In this document: positions 1 to 8,180 of the stretch, one piece after another
How positions within the stretch are numbered: position 1 is the first letter of the stretch
Layout of the letters: every line of letters begins with the position of its first letter
Assembly (NCBI GenBank): GCA_001003705.1
Contig: LCPQ01000011.1
Span: 1-45,086, forward strand
Length of the DNA stretch: 45,086 bases
From: Parcubacteria group bacterium GW2011_GWA2_48_9
Lineage (GTDB): Bacteria; Patescibacteriota; Patescibacteriia; UBA10025
Direction: 5' to 3'
Notes under the pieces: model-generated
The model's database searches: none
What the model was told of the DNA's origin: nothing
Seen by the model: only the letters and a program-made list of their open reading frames with translations
Program-made: the position numbers and the translations under genes

Positions 1-135
1 CGGCACATTATGAATACTGCACCGCTCTTTCGTCAGGAGTGCGGCGGCGAGAAGCTTGAGAGCAGCATTTTTTGCCCCGCTTACCACCACCTCCCCTTCC
101 AGAGAGGCACCACCTTGAATAAGAAAACGATCCAT
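1..135 (-). CDS. murA: UDP-N-acetylglucosamine 1-carboxyvinyltransferase, N-terminal 45 codons (partial)
   Basis: The reverse strand from ATG at 135 encodes 45 residues that match the start of Mur[17 protein letters not shown], then [13 protein letters not shown], holding the K-N pair (residues 22-23) that binds substrate in the family. MurA transfers enolpyruvate from PEP to UDP-GlcNAc, the first committed step of peptidoglycan synthesis in the cytoplasm. The gene runs off the left edge. A purine-rich AGAGGAAG ribosome-binding site precedes the start and a TATACT -10 box lies at 151-156. It diverges from the PEGA gene. Identification rests on a short but characteristic stretch. Confidence 0.85.
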   Translation of the reverse strand, partial: MDRFLIQGGASLEGEVVVSGAKNAALKLLAAALLTKERCSIHNVP

Positions 136-150
136 ATATTGGCTTCCTCT

Positions 151-156
151 AGTATA
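151..156 (-). promoter_or_regulatory. -10 box upstream of murA
   Basis: TATACT on the reverse strand, 15 bp before the murA start, followed by AGAGGAAG (Shine-Dalgarno-like). No good -35 hexamer is visible. The predicted transcript would have a leader of roughly 10 nt or less. Confidence 0.45.
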
Positions 157-218
157 CGCATCTCATCATATCTGCGCAAGACGAACTGATAATTACCCAC
201 GTACATTACGATTGGCTA

Positions 219-227
219 TGGTATACT
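219..227 (+). promoter_or_regulatory. Extended -10 promoter (TGnTATACT) of the PEGA gene
   Basis: TG-G-TATACT sits only 7 bp before the ATG at 235, so transcription should begin at or within a few bases of the start codon, giving a leaderless or nearly leaderless mRNA. No convincing -35 element is seen, as is usual for TGn-type promoters. There is no Shine-Dalgarno sequence. Confidence 0.5.
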
Positions 228-234
228 GACACAT

Positions 235-1548
235 ATGAATGCCCGCATTCGTCGATTATACCTTATCGCAACGGTTTTGGTCTTTCTCATTACCGCACCT
301 CTCCTTGTATCATATTCTCGCGGCTGGCGGTACGATATGGACCAGCACCGAATTATACAAACGGGTTCATTTACCGTTACTTCTATTCCCAACAGCGTTG
401 ATGTTCGCTTGAATGGCTCCCTTATTAACACAACTCCTATCAGGTCACAACGATTTACTCCCGGTACGTATGTATTGAGCCTGAGTAAAGATGGTTGGAT
501 AAGCCGTGAACAGACAATAACCATTCAAGCAGGCCAGGCTACGGTAGTCGAAGATGTTGTGCTAATAAAAGACGACCCGGAACCTGTTCGCATGCTAGAT
601 GGAAATATTGTAATGCTGGAAAGTTCTCCAGATTATTCACGTCGAATCGCTGTAGTTGAGACAAACGAAGGATTTGACTTATTTTTTAACGAGGACCCGC
701 TTGGGGACTTCAGGCTGATAAGATCGGTTCAGAATAGCCCTCGTGACATACGGTGGTCTTCGGATCAAACATCTGCGCTCGTCACGTTTGAAAAAGAAAA
801 CGGCCAATATCCAGAGTACCTGGTTGTTTCGGCGTCACGTGTCGAATTTATCCCTGAAATTTCCGGCGAAAAACCGCGTAATGTTTTCTGGGATACAACT
901 CGGGATTCAACTCTTTGGTTATGGGTTGATCACACCCTACGCGAGTTTGGAACTGAGACGGAATATGTAATTCCCGAAAAACTCACCCCGATTCTCATAA
1001 CACAAGACGTTGCTTATGCTATACGTACACAAGATGATGCACATACGCTTATTGCATACACCCTTTTGTCGGGAGATGAGCGTACAATAGACAGGGTGAA
1101 GGCATCTCCCATCATGACCGCGTCATTGGTGGGGCCTTATTTTACTTTTTCTGATCCTGAATCGCACGCTACTTCCTTCATGAAAAAAGTTGGTGGCCAG
1201 TATGTGATGATACGTGATAACGAGCGTGCAACACGTGTTTCCTGGTCATCAGATACTGAACAACTACTCCTGCTTGACGGATATTCTATCACCACACTGG
1301 ACGACAAGCACACAGACACCCTTGTCCGTTATTCTACGGGTATCCAATCAGCATCATGGCTGCCTAATACTTCCATTATTTTATTTCTTAACGAGGGAGA
1401 TGTGTATTCGCTCGATCTTTCACAGACCCCCTCGATAGTCGGCAAGCTCTATGATTCAGACGCCCACTTGTTCACAAACGACAAAAACGGCGATTATCTC
1501 TTTATAGCCGATACATCTGGGATATTGCGGCTCCGCTTGAGATCATAG
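235..1548 (+). CDS. Membrane-anchored PEGA-domain protein with propeller-like C-terminal part
   Basis: The 437-residue protein starts with a short basic stretch and one membrane segment (about residues 8-27), so the rest should face outside. Residues about 43-113 form a PEGA domain: TSIPNSVDVRLNG, a P-x-R turn, then a strand ending LSLSKDGW. PEGA domains are surface-layer-like beta folds common in Patescibacteria. The remaining 320 residues are beta-rich with recurring SSD/WSSDQT-type motifs, suggestive of a WD40/TolB-like propeller. Function is unknown; a cell-surface structural or binding role is an inference. It stands alone on the plus strand between murA and the converging rml operon, with 9 bp to the rmlA stop. 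Confidence 0.85.
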   Translation: MNARIRRLYLIATVLVFLITAPLLVSYSRGWRYDMDQHRIIQTGSFTVTSIPNSVDVRLNGSLINTTPIRSQRFTPGTYVLSLSKDGWISREQTITIQAGQATVVEDVVLIKDDPEPVRMLDGNIVMLESSPDYSRRIAVVETNEGFDLFFNEDPLGDFRLIRSVQNSPRDIRWSSDQTSALVTFEKENGQYPEYLVVSASRVEFIPEISGEKPRNVFWDTTRDSTLWLWVDHTLREFGTETEYVIPEKLTPILITQDVAYAIRTQDDAHTLIAYTLLSGDERTIDRVKASPIMTASLVGPYFTFSDPESHATSFMKKVGGQYVMIRDNERATRVSWSSDTEQLLLLDGYSITTLDDKHTDTLVRYSTGIQSASWLPNTSIILFLNEGDVYSLDLSQTPSIVGKLYDSDAHLFTNDKNGDYLFIADTSGILRLRLRS

Positions 1549-1557
1549 CCCGTTCTG

Positions 1558-2304
1558 CTAAGGTGCCATCGGACGTCGCTTTTTCTTTTCCCACTCGGCG
1601 GCAAGATTTTGAGCCTCGAGCAAAGAATCAAAGGATTCACCGCCGTCTCCCCACCACCCCCTGAGTATTTCATACGTCATAGAACCTTCACGGATATAGT
1701 GGTTGTTTACATCGGTAATTTCAAACTCGCCGCGGGCTGAAGGTTTTAAGGTCTTTATTACTTGAAAAATAGAGGGGTCGTACATATACGCGCCAACAAC
1801 CGCATAGTTCGTTTTTGGGTGCTCTGGCTTTTCTACTATGCTGACTATTTTTTTACCCTCAATCTCGGGCACACCGTATGACCGTGGATTCTTTACTTCC
1901 TTGATAAAAATTTTGGCACCGCGCTCTTGTTTCTTAAAATCTTCAGCTGCCTGTAAGATGTTATCCTCGAGAATGTTGTCCCCTAGCATGACGGCTATTT
2001 TCTCTCCATCTGCAAAATCTTCTGCCATTCCGAGTGCTTGAGCGATACCAGCGGCACCTTCCTGAAAGGTATAATGTATTTCTCTTAACCCAAACTCCCG
2101 TCCGTCCCCTAGCAACCTGACAAAATCTCCAGGATTGCTGCCACCCATAACAAGCAGAATATCTTGAATCCCTGCGTCTGCGAGAGTCTGAATAGGATAA
2201 AAGATCATTGGTTTGTTATACACAGGAAGAAGGTGTTTGTTCGTTACCCTCGTCAGTGGGCGAAGGCGCGTCGCATTACCGCCGGCAAGAATAATTCCTT
2301 TCAT
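1558..2304 (-). CDS. rmlA: Glucose-1-phosphate thymidylyltransferase (short type)
   Basis: RmlA joins dTTP and glucose-1-phosphate to dTDP-glucose, the first step of dTDP-L-rhamnose synthesis. The nucleotide-binding signature GGNATRLRPLT is at residues 8-18, with K23 and LLPVYNKPMI (25-34) following, and LGDN (107-110) carries the metal-binding Asp. An Ala replaces the usual Gly/Ser of the GGxGTR loop. At 248 residues it is the short form without the C-terminal extension of the 290-residue enterobacterial enzyme. It is the last gene of the rml run and overlaps the rmlD stop by 4 bp. Confidence 0.95.
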   Translation of the reverse strand: MKGIILAGGNATRLRPLTRVTNKHLLPVYNKPMIFYPIQTLADAGIQDILLVMGGSNPGDFVRLLGDGREFGLREIHYTFQEGAAGIAQALGMAEDFADGEKIAVMLGDNILEDNILQAAEDFKKQERGAKIFIKEVKNPRSYGVPEIEGKKIVSIVEKPEHPKTNYAVVGAYMYDPSIFQVIKTLKPSARGEFEITDVNNHYIREGSMTYEILRGWWGDGGESFDSLLEAQNLAAEWEKKKRRPMAP

Positions 2305-3149
2305 ATAAAACCTTGGGTGATTAAATAGTCTTTCAGCGCCTCTCTCCAGTCCCGAACTGGCGGGAGTTTTGTGTTGAGGAGAATTGAGTAGCTGGGCCGT
2401 TCAGCATCACGCGGAAACTTATCTGACGGCACCGGTTCAAGTGTACCACCCCAATCAATCAGGGCAAGCACCTGTTGCGCAAACTCGTACCACGTACAGC
2501 TTCCAGAATTTGTGACGTGATAGGTGCCGAACGGAATACCCCAATCCAGCATCTCCCGTACACGATACGCGAGATCGTGGGCATACGTCGGACTGCTCAC
2601 CTCTTCTTTCACCGCCTGCAGCACATGGTGCGATTCACTTAATCTGATCATCTTATCGACAAAACTCTCTTTCACGTCAGGTCCGGTTCCTTTGACGCCA
2701 AAGAGACGCGACAAACGAATGAGATAATGTGACGGGATACGTTTTTGCAATTCCTGCTCACCAAGAAACTTCGACTTCGCATACGCGGATTGCGGATCAG
2801 GTATGTCGTCTTCACTGTATCCTTCGCGTTTATCGCCGCGGAACACATAATCAGTGCTGAAGTGTACCATGGTGCCGCCGATTGCACTCACGGCGCGTGC
2901 GAGATGTCCGACACCGTATCCGTTCACAAGATTTGCGCGCGATCCACTCCTTTCTGCTCCATCCACGTCGTTATACGCGGCAGCATTGATGAGGAGTTCG
3001 GGGGTAACACTGGTCACTCGTCGAAAAACTTCTTCACCGTCCGTTATATCCAATTGATCACTACCCCAAACTATTGGCTGCTGATCTTCGAACACGCGCG
3101 CCAGTTCTCCTCCGAGCATACCCGTACCTCCGATTATAAGTATACTCAT
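2301..3149 (-). CDS. rmlD: dTDP-4-dehydrorhamnose reductase
   Basis: RmlD reduces dTDP-4-keto-L-rhamnose to dTDP-L-rhamnose with NAD(P)H. It is a 282-residue short-chain dehydrogenase with GGTGMLGG at residues 7-14, the catalytic HFSTDYVF segment (T99) and the Y123-xxx-K127 pair. Length is normal for the family. It follows rmlB by 4 bp and overlaps rmlA by 4 bp, so the three are probably translated in a coupled way. Confidence 0.95.
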   Translation of the reverse strand: MSILIIGGTGMLGGELARVFEDQQPIVWGSDQLDITDGEEVFRRVTSVTPELLINAAAYNDVDGAERSGSRANLVNGYGVGHLARAVSAIGGTMVHFSTDYVFRGDKREGYSEDDIPDPQSAYAKSKFLGEQELQKRIPSHYLIRLSRLFGVKGTGPDVKESFVDKMIRLSESHHVLQAVKEEVSSPTYAHDLAYRVREMLDWGIPFGTYHVTNSGSCTWYEFAQQVLALIDWGGTLEPVPSDKFPRDAERPSYSILLNTKLPPVRDWREALKDYLITQGFI

Positions 3150-3153
3150 AATA

Positions 3154-4152
3154 TTATCTCTCAGTGTACTGTTTGGAATAATACTCCTGGTATTTTGCGT
3201 CCTTTAATTTCTTCCACCACCATTCATTATCCCGATACCATGCGACTGTTTTTTTTACGCCCTCAGTAAAGCTGGTTTCCGGACTCCATCCGAGATCCTG
3301 CAGTCTGTCATTCGTAAGCGCGTAGCGAAAATCATGGCCAGGTCGGTCCTTCACATACTCAATCGAGTCCTTGTCCTTCCCTAATTCTCCGAGTATCTGC
3401 TTAGTAAGTTCGATATTACTTATTTCATCGCCAGTCGTAATATTATACACTTCCCCGGCAACACCTTTGTGTAAGATTACGTCAACTGCGCGACAGTGAT
3501 CTTCCGTATAAATCCACTGCCTTCTGTTGAGCCCTTTTCCGTAGAGAGGGACTTTCTTACCTTCAATAAGGTTGGTAACAAACAGGGGTATAACTTTTTC
3601 TGGATATTGATAGGGGCCGTAGAAATTGACGCTGTGCGTTACGATAACGGGTGTACTATATGTTTTAAGAAATGCCCTGCACATCAAGTCGCCGCCAGCC
3701 TTCGACGCAGAGTAAGGGCTGTTAGGCAAGAAGGGGCTCTCCTCCGCGAATACTCCTTTTTCTGTGCTTCCGAATACCTCATCAGTTGAGATCTGGACCA
3801 TGACGGGTATTTTGTACGTATTGACCGCCTCGAGAAGCGTCAGTGTCCCTATGACATCAGTCACCGCAAAATCCCGCGCCCACATGATTGAACGATCGAC
3901 ATGCGTTTCTGCCGCGTAATTGAGGATAGCGTCGACTCCCGGGACAACCTCGGAAACGATTTTCGGATCCGCAATATCACCTTTTACGAACGAATAGCGG
4001 GGATTATCCTCAATGTCTTTGAGGTTATCGAGATTACCAGCGTAGGTCAGTTTATCGAGATTAACTACTTCATACTCTTTGTACTTCGAAAGTATGAAGC
4101 GGATAAAGTTTGACCCCATGAATCCGGCGCCACCGGTGACGAGCAATCTCAT
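3154..4152 (-). CDS. rmlB: dTDP-glucose 4,6-dehydratase
   Basis: RmlB converts dTDP-glucose to dTDP-4-keto-6-deoxyglucose. The 332-residue protein has the NAD-binding motif GGAGFMGS (7-14), AAETHVDRSI (80-89), the catalytic T123-D124-E125 triplet typical of 4,6-dehydratases, and Y147/K151. All expected catalytic residues are present. A 104-bp AT-rich spacer separates it from ahcY upstream, the only sizeable gap in this operon. Confidence 0.96.
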   Translation of the reverse strand: MRLLVTGGAGFMGSNFIRFILSKYKEYEVVNLDKLTYAGNLDNLKDIEDNPRYSFVKGDIADPKIVSEVVPGVDAILNYAAETHVDRSIMWARDFAVTDVIGTLTLLEAVNTYKIPVMVQISTDEVFGSTEKGVFAEESPFLPNSPYSASKAGGDLMCRAFLKTYSTPVIVTHSVNFYGPYQYPEKVIPLFVTNLIEGKKVPLYGKGLNRRQWIYTEDHCRAVDVILHKGVAGEVYNITTGDEISNIELTKQILGELGKDKDSIEYVKDRPGHDFRYALTNDRLQDLGWSPETSFTEGVKKTVAWYRDNEWWWKKLKDAKYQEYYSKQYTER

Positions 4153-4256
4153 AAATGTAGAATATAAAATGAAAAGTGTAGAATCACAGATTAAAATTAA
4201 AAAATCTTATGCTTTGATTTATAGTTTTTCATTTTATACTTTTCACTTTTTATTCT
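4153..4256. other. AT-rich spacer with similar and inverted short motifs
   Basis: The 104 bp between ahcY and rmlB are strongly AT-rich. TAAAATGAAAAGTGTA near 4168-4183 recurs in altered and inverted form near 4229-4250 (TTTTCATTTTATACTTTTCA). It could hold an internal promoter for rmlBDA or be a remnant of an insertion junction. No ORF is seen. Confidence 0.35.
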
Positions 4257-5513
4257 CTAGGTCCCCGCCTCCCAGGATGATAAATACGTCAGCTGTTCAG
4301 ACGTGAGTTTGTCAATATGCATGCCCATGGCGTCAAGTTTCATTTTTGCTATCGTCTCGTCGATCTTTTCGGGGACGCCATATACTCGTTTCTCTAGATG
4401 GCGATGGTTGCGGGCGATGTATTCCGCACAGAGCGCCTGATTCGCGAAACTCATATCCATCACCGATGGAGGGTGGCCTTCAGCTGCTGCCAGGTTAATT
4501 AAACGGCCTTCAGCCAAAAGATTGATGTGTTTGCCTCCAGGCAGTGTGTATTCGATGACATACTCCCTCATCTGTCGTTGTTTTTTTGAAATGCGCTGCA
4601 ACGCCTTCGTGTCGATCTCGACATCGAAGTGCCCTGAATTGCATACAATCGCTCCACTTTTCATCTTTAAGAAGTGCTCCTTACGAATAACGTGGATATC
4701 ACCTGTCAACGTGACGAAGATATCACCCTCGCCGGCGACTCTCGACATTGGAGCGACTTCAAACCCGTCCATAACTGCTTCAATCGCTTTTAATGGATCA
4801 ATTTCGGTGATTACCACGCGTGCCCCCATACCTCTTGCTCGCATCGCCGCTCCCCTGCCGCACCACCCATACCCTGCGATGACTACAACTTTACCGGCGA
4901 GCAATACGTTTGTCGCACGGATGATTCCGTCTATCGTACTCTGCCCAGTTCCGTACCTGTTGTCGAAAAAATGTTTTGTCTTCGCGTCGTTCACCGCAAT
5001 CACCGGTATTTTTAGCACGCCGTGCTTTTCCATACTCTTTAGTCGTATAACCCCGGTCGTCGTCTCTTCAGTACTACCTAAAACTTTCTTGGTTTGGGAA
5101 GCACGACTTCTGTGAAGCGTCGAAACGAGATCAGCTCCGTCGTCCATTGTTATGTGAGGATTGAAATCCAGCGCTGTATTGATATGTCTAAAATAGGTTT
5201 GCCTGTTTTCACCTTTCTTTGCGTACACGGCGATCCTGTCGTGGACGACAAGTGAGGCCGCAACGTCATCCTGTGTTGATAATGGGTTAGAAGCGGTCAA
5301 AACAAGCTTCGCGCCCCCCGCTACAAGCGTTTTCATGAGATTGGCCGTTTCTGCGGTCACATGGAGGCATGCGGCTACGCGGAGCCCTTTGAGGGGTTTC
5401 TGACGCTTAAAACGGGCTTGTATGCGTCCTAGGACGTCCATCTGGCGGCCTGCCCACTCGATACGGGTCTTCCCCTTTGCTGCGAGCTTTTGGTTAGCAA
5501 TATCAAACTTCAT
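4257..5513 (-). CDS. ahcY: S-adenosylhomocysteine hydrolase
   Basis: The enzyme splits S-adenosylhomocysteine into adenosine and homocysteine, recycling the by-product of SAM-dependent methylation. Diagnostic residues: H51 in [13 protein letters not shown]125 in TMDDGADL, E149/E150 in [11 protein letters not shown]180 and D184 around [11 protein letters not shown], and the NAD-binding GYGWCGRG (214-221). At 418 residues it is the shorter bacterial/archaeal form. Its start overlaps the rmlC stop by 4 bp (ATGA), so it is co-translated with sugar genes. No methyltransferase is recognisable in the window; the reason for its position is unclear. Confidence 0.95.
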   Translation of the reverse strand: MKFDIANQKLAAKGKTRIEWAGRQMDVLGRIQARFKRQKPLKGLRVAACLHVTAETANLMKTLVAGGAKLVLTASNPLSTQDDVAASLVVHDRIAVYAKKGENRQTYFRHINTALDFNPHITMDDGADLVSTLHRSRASQTKKVLGSTEETTTGVIRLKSMEKHGVLKIPVIAVNDAKTKHFFDNRYGTGQSTIDGIIRATNVLLAGKVVVIAGYGWCGRGAAMRARGMGARVVITEIDPLKAIEAVMDGFEVAPMSRVAGEGDIFVTLTGDIHVIRKEHFLKMKSGAIVCNSGHFDVEIDTKALQRISKKQRQMREYVIEYTLPGGKHINLLAEGRLINLAAAEGHPPSVMDMSFANQALCAEYIARNHRHLEKRVYGVPEKIDETIAKMKLDAMGMHIDKLTSEQLTYLSSWEAGT

Positions 5514-6004
5514 ATAGTTTTAGGGTGCGACTGGTTACCCCAGTCAAATCCGATGTTTGGATCATCAAACGGGATCCGCTCCTCATCAGGGTGCTGAACA
5601 TTATATGGCTCAGTGGTGTAGTACACAAGCATGACTGGCTCCTCGCTGAGTACTCGGTACCCGTGAGCGACACCGACAGGAATGACAATAAGCTTATAAT
5701 CATCTTTTCCCGCCATTATCACTTGCGTCTCCCCCTTCGTTGGAGACTCATCCCGTAAATCAAAGAGAACTACCATCGCTTTCCCAGTCGCGACGAACCA
5801 TAGGTCATCCTGTCTTTTGTGCCAGTGAAACGCTTTAATTGTATCTTTGTAAGCAACCGTCATGGTAGACTGGCCAAATTTTTCAAGTAGGCCTTCATCG
5901 CTTCGTAAAACTTCCATAAGAAAGCCAGGTCTTTTGACTATCTCACCTGCTTCAACTTTATCAACATGTGCGACAAGCTGTTTTATTTGCAATCCGTCAA
6001 TCAT
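5510..6004 (-). CDS. rmlC: dTDP-4-dehydrorhamnose 3,5-epimerase family protein
   Basis: A 164-residue cupin. KAFHWH carries the active-site His, [12 protein letters not shown] the second His region, YYTTEPYN the Tyr region and DPNIGFDW the conserved tail of RmlC. RmlC epimerises C3 and C5 of the 4-keto intermediate, between RmlB and RmlD. The N-terminal half departs from classical RmlC (no clear Lys after the HWH motif), so a related ketoisomerase or binding role is possible, but rmlA, B and D nearby make the rhamnose role likely. It overlaps both neighbours by 4 bp. Confidence 0.85.
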   Translation of the reverse strand: MIDGLQIKQLVAHVDKVEAGEIVKRPGFLMEVLRSDEGLLEKFGQSTMTVAYKDTIKAFHWHKRQDDLWFVATGKAMVVLFDLRDESPTKGETQVIMAGKDDYKLIVIPVGVAHGYRVLSEEPVMLVYYTTEPYNVQHPDEERIPFDDPNIGFDWGNQSHPKTI

Positions 6005-6405
6005 TCTTGTTGAGTGCTAATAAAAAAGTAGGAAACAGACATGATTAAAACTCCAGAGAGTGCGGCAAGAAGAACAGATATGGTCCCAATTTCTTTTGTT
6101 TGCAAAAATATTATTAGTGCCGCAATTAAAGAAAAACTTGCGCTAATGAAATAATAACGAACTGTGTGTGGTATTTTCTCTTCCTGTTCACTAGATGATT
6201 CACCAGTAATTATAATGATAATCCCACTCAAGATCGCTATAGTCAGAAAGATGTTGAGATCAATGAAGTAGCTAACCAATCCTTCTTGTACTGTTTCAAA
6301 GAAATATAAAACGAAATAACTTATGAAAGAAACTTTAAAAAGCTCTTTAAAAAGGTTACCAGCTACTTTCGAAACATCACCTAGTTTCTGATTATTTAGG
6401 AACAT
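6001..6405 (-). CDS. Small four-helix membrane protein of unknown function
   Basis: The 134-residue product has about four hydrophobic segments: near residues 22-40, 43-66, 80-100 and 105-130. A polar EQEEKIPH loop separates the two halves. I do not recognise a family. Base composition is AT-rich compared with rmlC, with which it shares a 4-bp ATGA overlap. It lies 24 bp after the stop of the 569-residue gene. A role as accessory subunit of the neighbouring membrane proteins is a guess from position only. Confidence 0.75.
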   Translation of the reverse strand: MFLNNQKLGDVSKVAGNLFKELFKVSFISYFVLYFFETVQEGLVSYFIDLNIFLTIAILSGIIIIITGESSSEQEEKIPHTVRYYFISASFSLIAALIIFLQTKEIGTISVLLAALSGVLIMSVSYFFISTQQE

Positions 6406-6429
6406 TGTTTCTACTAATGATTACGTTTT

Positions 6430-8139
6430 TCATAGACCTTTCAATTTTTCACTAATCCTCCTAAATGTTAATGGTGTTTTTTCAAATGTTACTGTCACTT
6501 CTTTCACTTTCAATGTACGACGATTCTCTGGGAGTCCAAGTAAATTAAACATAAAGCTTACCGTGGTTAGTCCATTTTTGGAAAAGTACAATTGAGGGGC
6601 TTCAATACGTGCCTCTGCTACTAGCCATCCGTCTTCCTCTTGCGGTTGTGGGTATTCAGAAATAATAAAATCATAGTCGTTAACATTCTCGACCGCGTTA
6701 AGATTTGGGATATCATTATATGTAGGATCAAAAAATTGACTCTGAGAGAAACTAAAGAATCCATCACCGCTGATGTATACGTCATTTTTTGGAGAAGTCA
6801 CAGCGGTAAATCCACCGGCCGTCACTATACTTGAGGGAGTGTGAAGTTCACTAATTACAACAGTTTCTTGTCCTACTCGTAAAGTTTGTAAGCTATTTAC
6901 ATGTGAGGTCCTAGCAGTGATAGATTTACTATTCGTATAGAGCGTTGTCGTTGTAAACAACCTATCGCCGAGTACTGTCTTATATTCTGGACTTTCAGCT
7001 AAATATACATTTCCCTTGAAGACTACACGATTTTGGCCAGTCACAATTTTCTTAATAAAGATATCATCTGGCATATCAAGCACTATCTTATATATACCCG
7101 ATGAGAGAGTATCAAGTGAAAGATGATATTGACGGTCCGGATTGATCGTGCCTGCCGCATTTTGTTCGCCATCATCAAAAAGCCTATCATCGAATACTTG
7201 TTGGCCATCCTTTGAAAATAACGAAATATGAAATTCGTCAGGACCTTGATGTCTATTGATATCTTGTATGGTAAACGTGAAATCAAGAAGTTCATTCTGC
7301 TCGATATACGTATATAGTTCATGTTTTCCTCTTATACTTGTGCTGATGGTTGTGGCTTCAGAAGAAACTTTATAACCCGGTAAAGGTAATGCAGTTGTAA
7401 TATTCTTGTTAAAACTAATGACGCGGTTCTTGTCGGGAAGATTATCTAGGAATTCTTGAACGGAGGAAAATTGAATATTTGGCAATGAATTTAGATATTC
7501 TTTGTTAATTTCCTGAAGAAGCTCCTCGTACTTATTCTTGATATCACTAATACGATCCACGGCGGCACTCAGATCAAGATCGTTGGCTTTCTTGCGAATC
7601 TCATCTACCTGTGAGTCGTGCCATCTAAGTAACTCCAGTGTTTTTTCATAATAGGCGGTATCTTTCTGCCATAACACGTTAACGCCATCATGCATTTTTA
7701 TCCAATAATCAGGGAGGGTCTCTAGGGTGTCGTTGTAGTACGCCATCTTTTTATAGTAATACGCACCATCCGGCTGACGTACGCCAAGATCAATACTCGG
7801 CTGGCGATCGAGGTTTTGATATATTAATTTAACCGTCGCTCGCTCAAAGGGCCGTGGTACAGTTACATCGAAATATAAAGGAGTTGTTGTGATCAATTGG
7901 AAATACTCAGTATCTCCCTTGGTGTTGTTCGTCCCAATAAGACGGTCAGGTTCTTTCGCAGCAAAATTACTTACTTCCGGTGCGCCTTTTACTACATTAT
8001 ACGTAATTGTAAAAGTTCCACCGGGTACAAAATGGTAATTTATAAGACCTATAAAAACAATTGCCGGAATACTCCAGATAATCACTCTCATCGCATTATA
8101 TGCCCTTGTTAAAACTTGCTTACTCCGGCGTGAATCCAT
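6430..8139 (-). CDS. Membrane-anchored exported protein with coiled coil, function unknown
   Basis: 569 residues. A basic N-terminus is followed by one membrane segment (about residues 18-36), and the remainder is hydrophilic and beta-rich, so it should be outside the membrane. A probable coiled coil covers about 175-215 (charged heptad-like DEIRKKANDLDLS and IKNKYEELLQEINKEYL). The two flanking beta regions look like paired immunoglobulin or carbohydrate-binding folds, but no motif is diagnostic. It lies between a GT39-like glycosyltransferase and the rml genes in one transcription unit, so a link to surface glycan display is inferred. Confidence 0.8.
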   Translation of the reverse strand: MDSRRSKQVLTRAYNAMRVIIWSIPAIVFIGLINYHFVPGGTFTITYNVVKGAPEVSNFAAKEPDRLIGTNNTKGDTEYFQLITTTPLYFDVTVPRPFERATVKLIYQNLDRQPSIDLGVRQPDGAYYYKKMAYYNDTLETLPDYWIKMHDGVNVLWQKDTAYYEKTLELLRWHDSQVDEIRKKANDLDLSAAVDRISDIKNKYEELLQEINKEYLNSLPNIQFSSVQEFLDNLPDKNRVISFNKNITTALPLPGYKVSSEATTISTSIRGKHELYTYIEQNELLDFTFTIQDINRHQGPDEFHISLFSKDGQQVFDDRLFDDGEQNAAGTINPDRQYHLSLDTLSSGIYKIVLDMPDDIFIKKIVTGQNRVVFKGNVYLAESPEYKTVLGDRLFTTTTLYTNSKSITARTSHVNSLQTLRVGQETVVISELHTPSSIVTAGGFTAVTSPKNDVYISGDGFFSFSQSQFFDPTYNDIPNLNAVENVNDYDFIISEYPQPQEEDGWLVAEARIEAPQLYFSKNGLTTVSFMFNLLGLPENRRTLKVKEVTVTFEKTPLTFRRISEKLKGL

Positions 8140-8180
8140 ATGTTAGGTAGTGTGAACTATAGCTTATTATAGTGCCAAGT

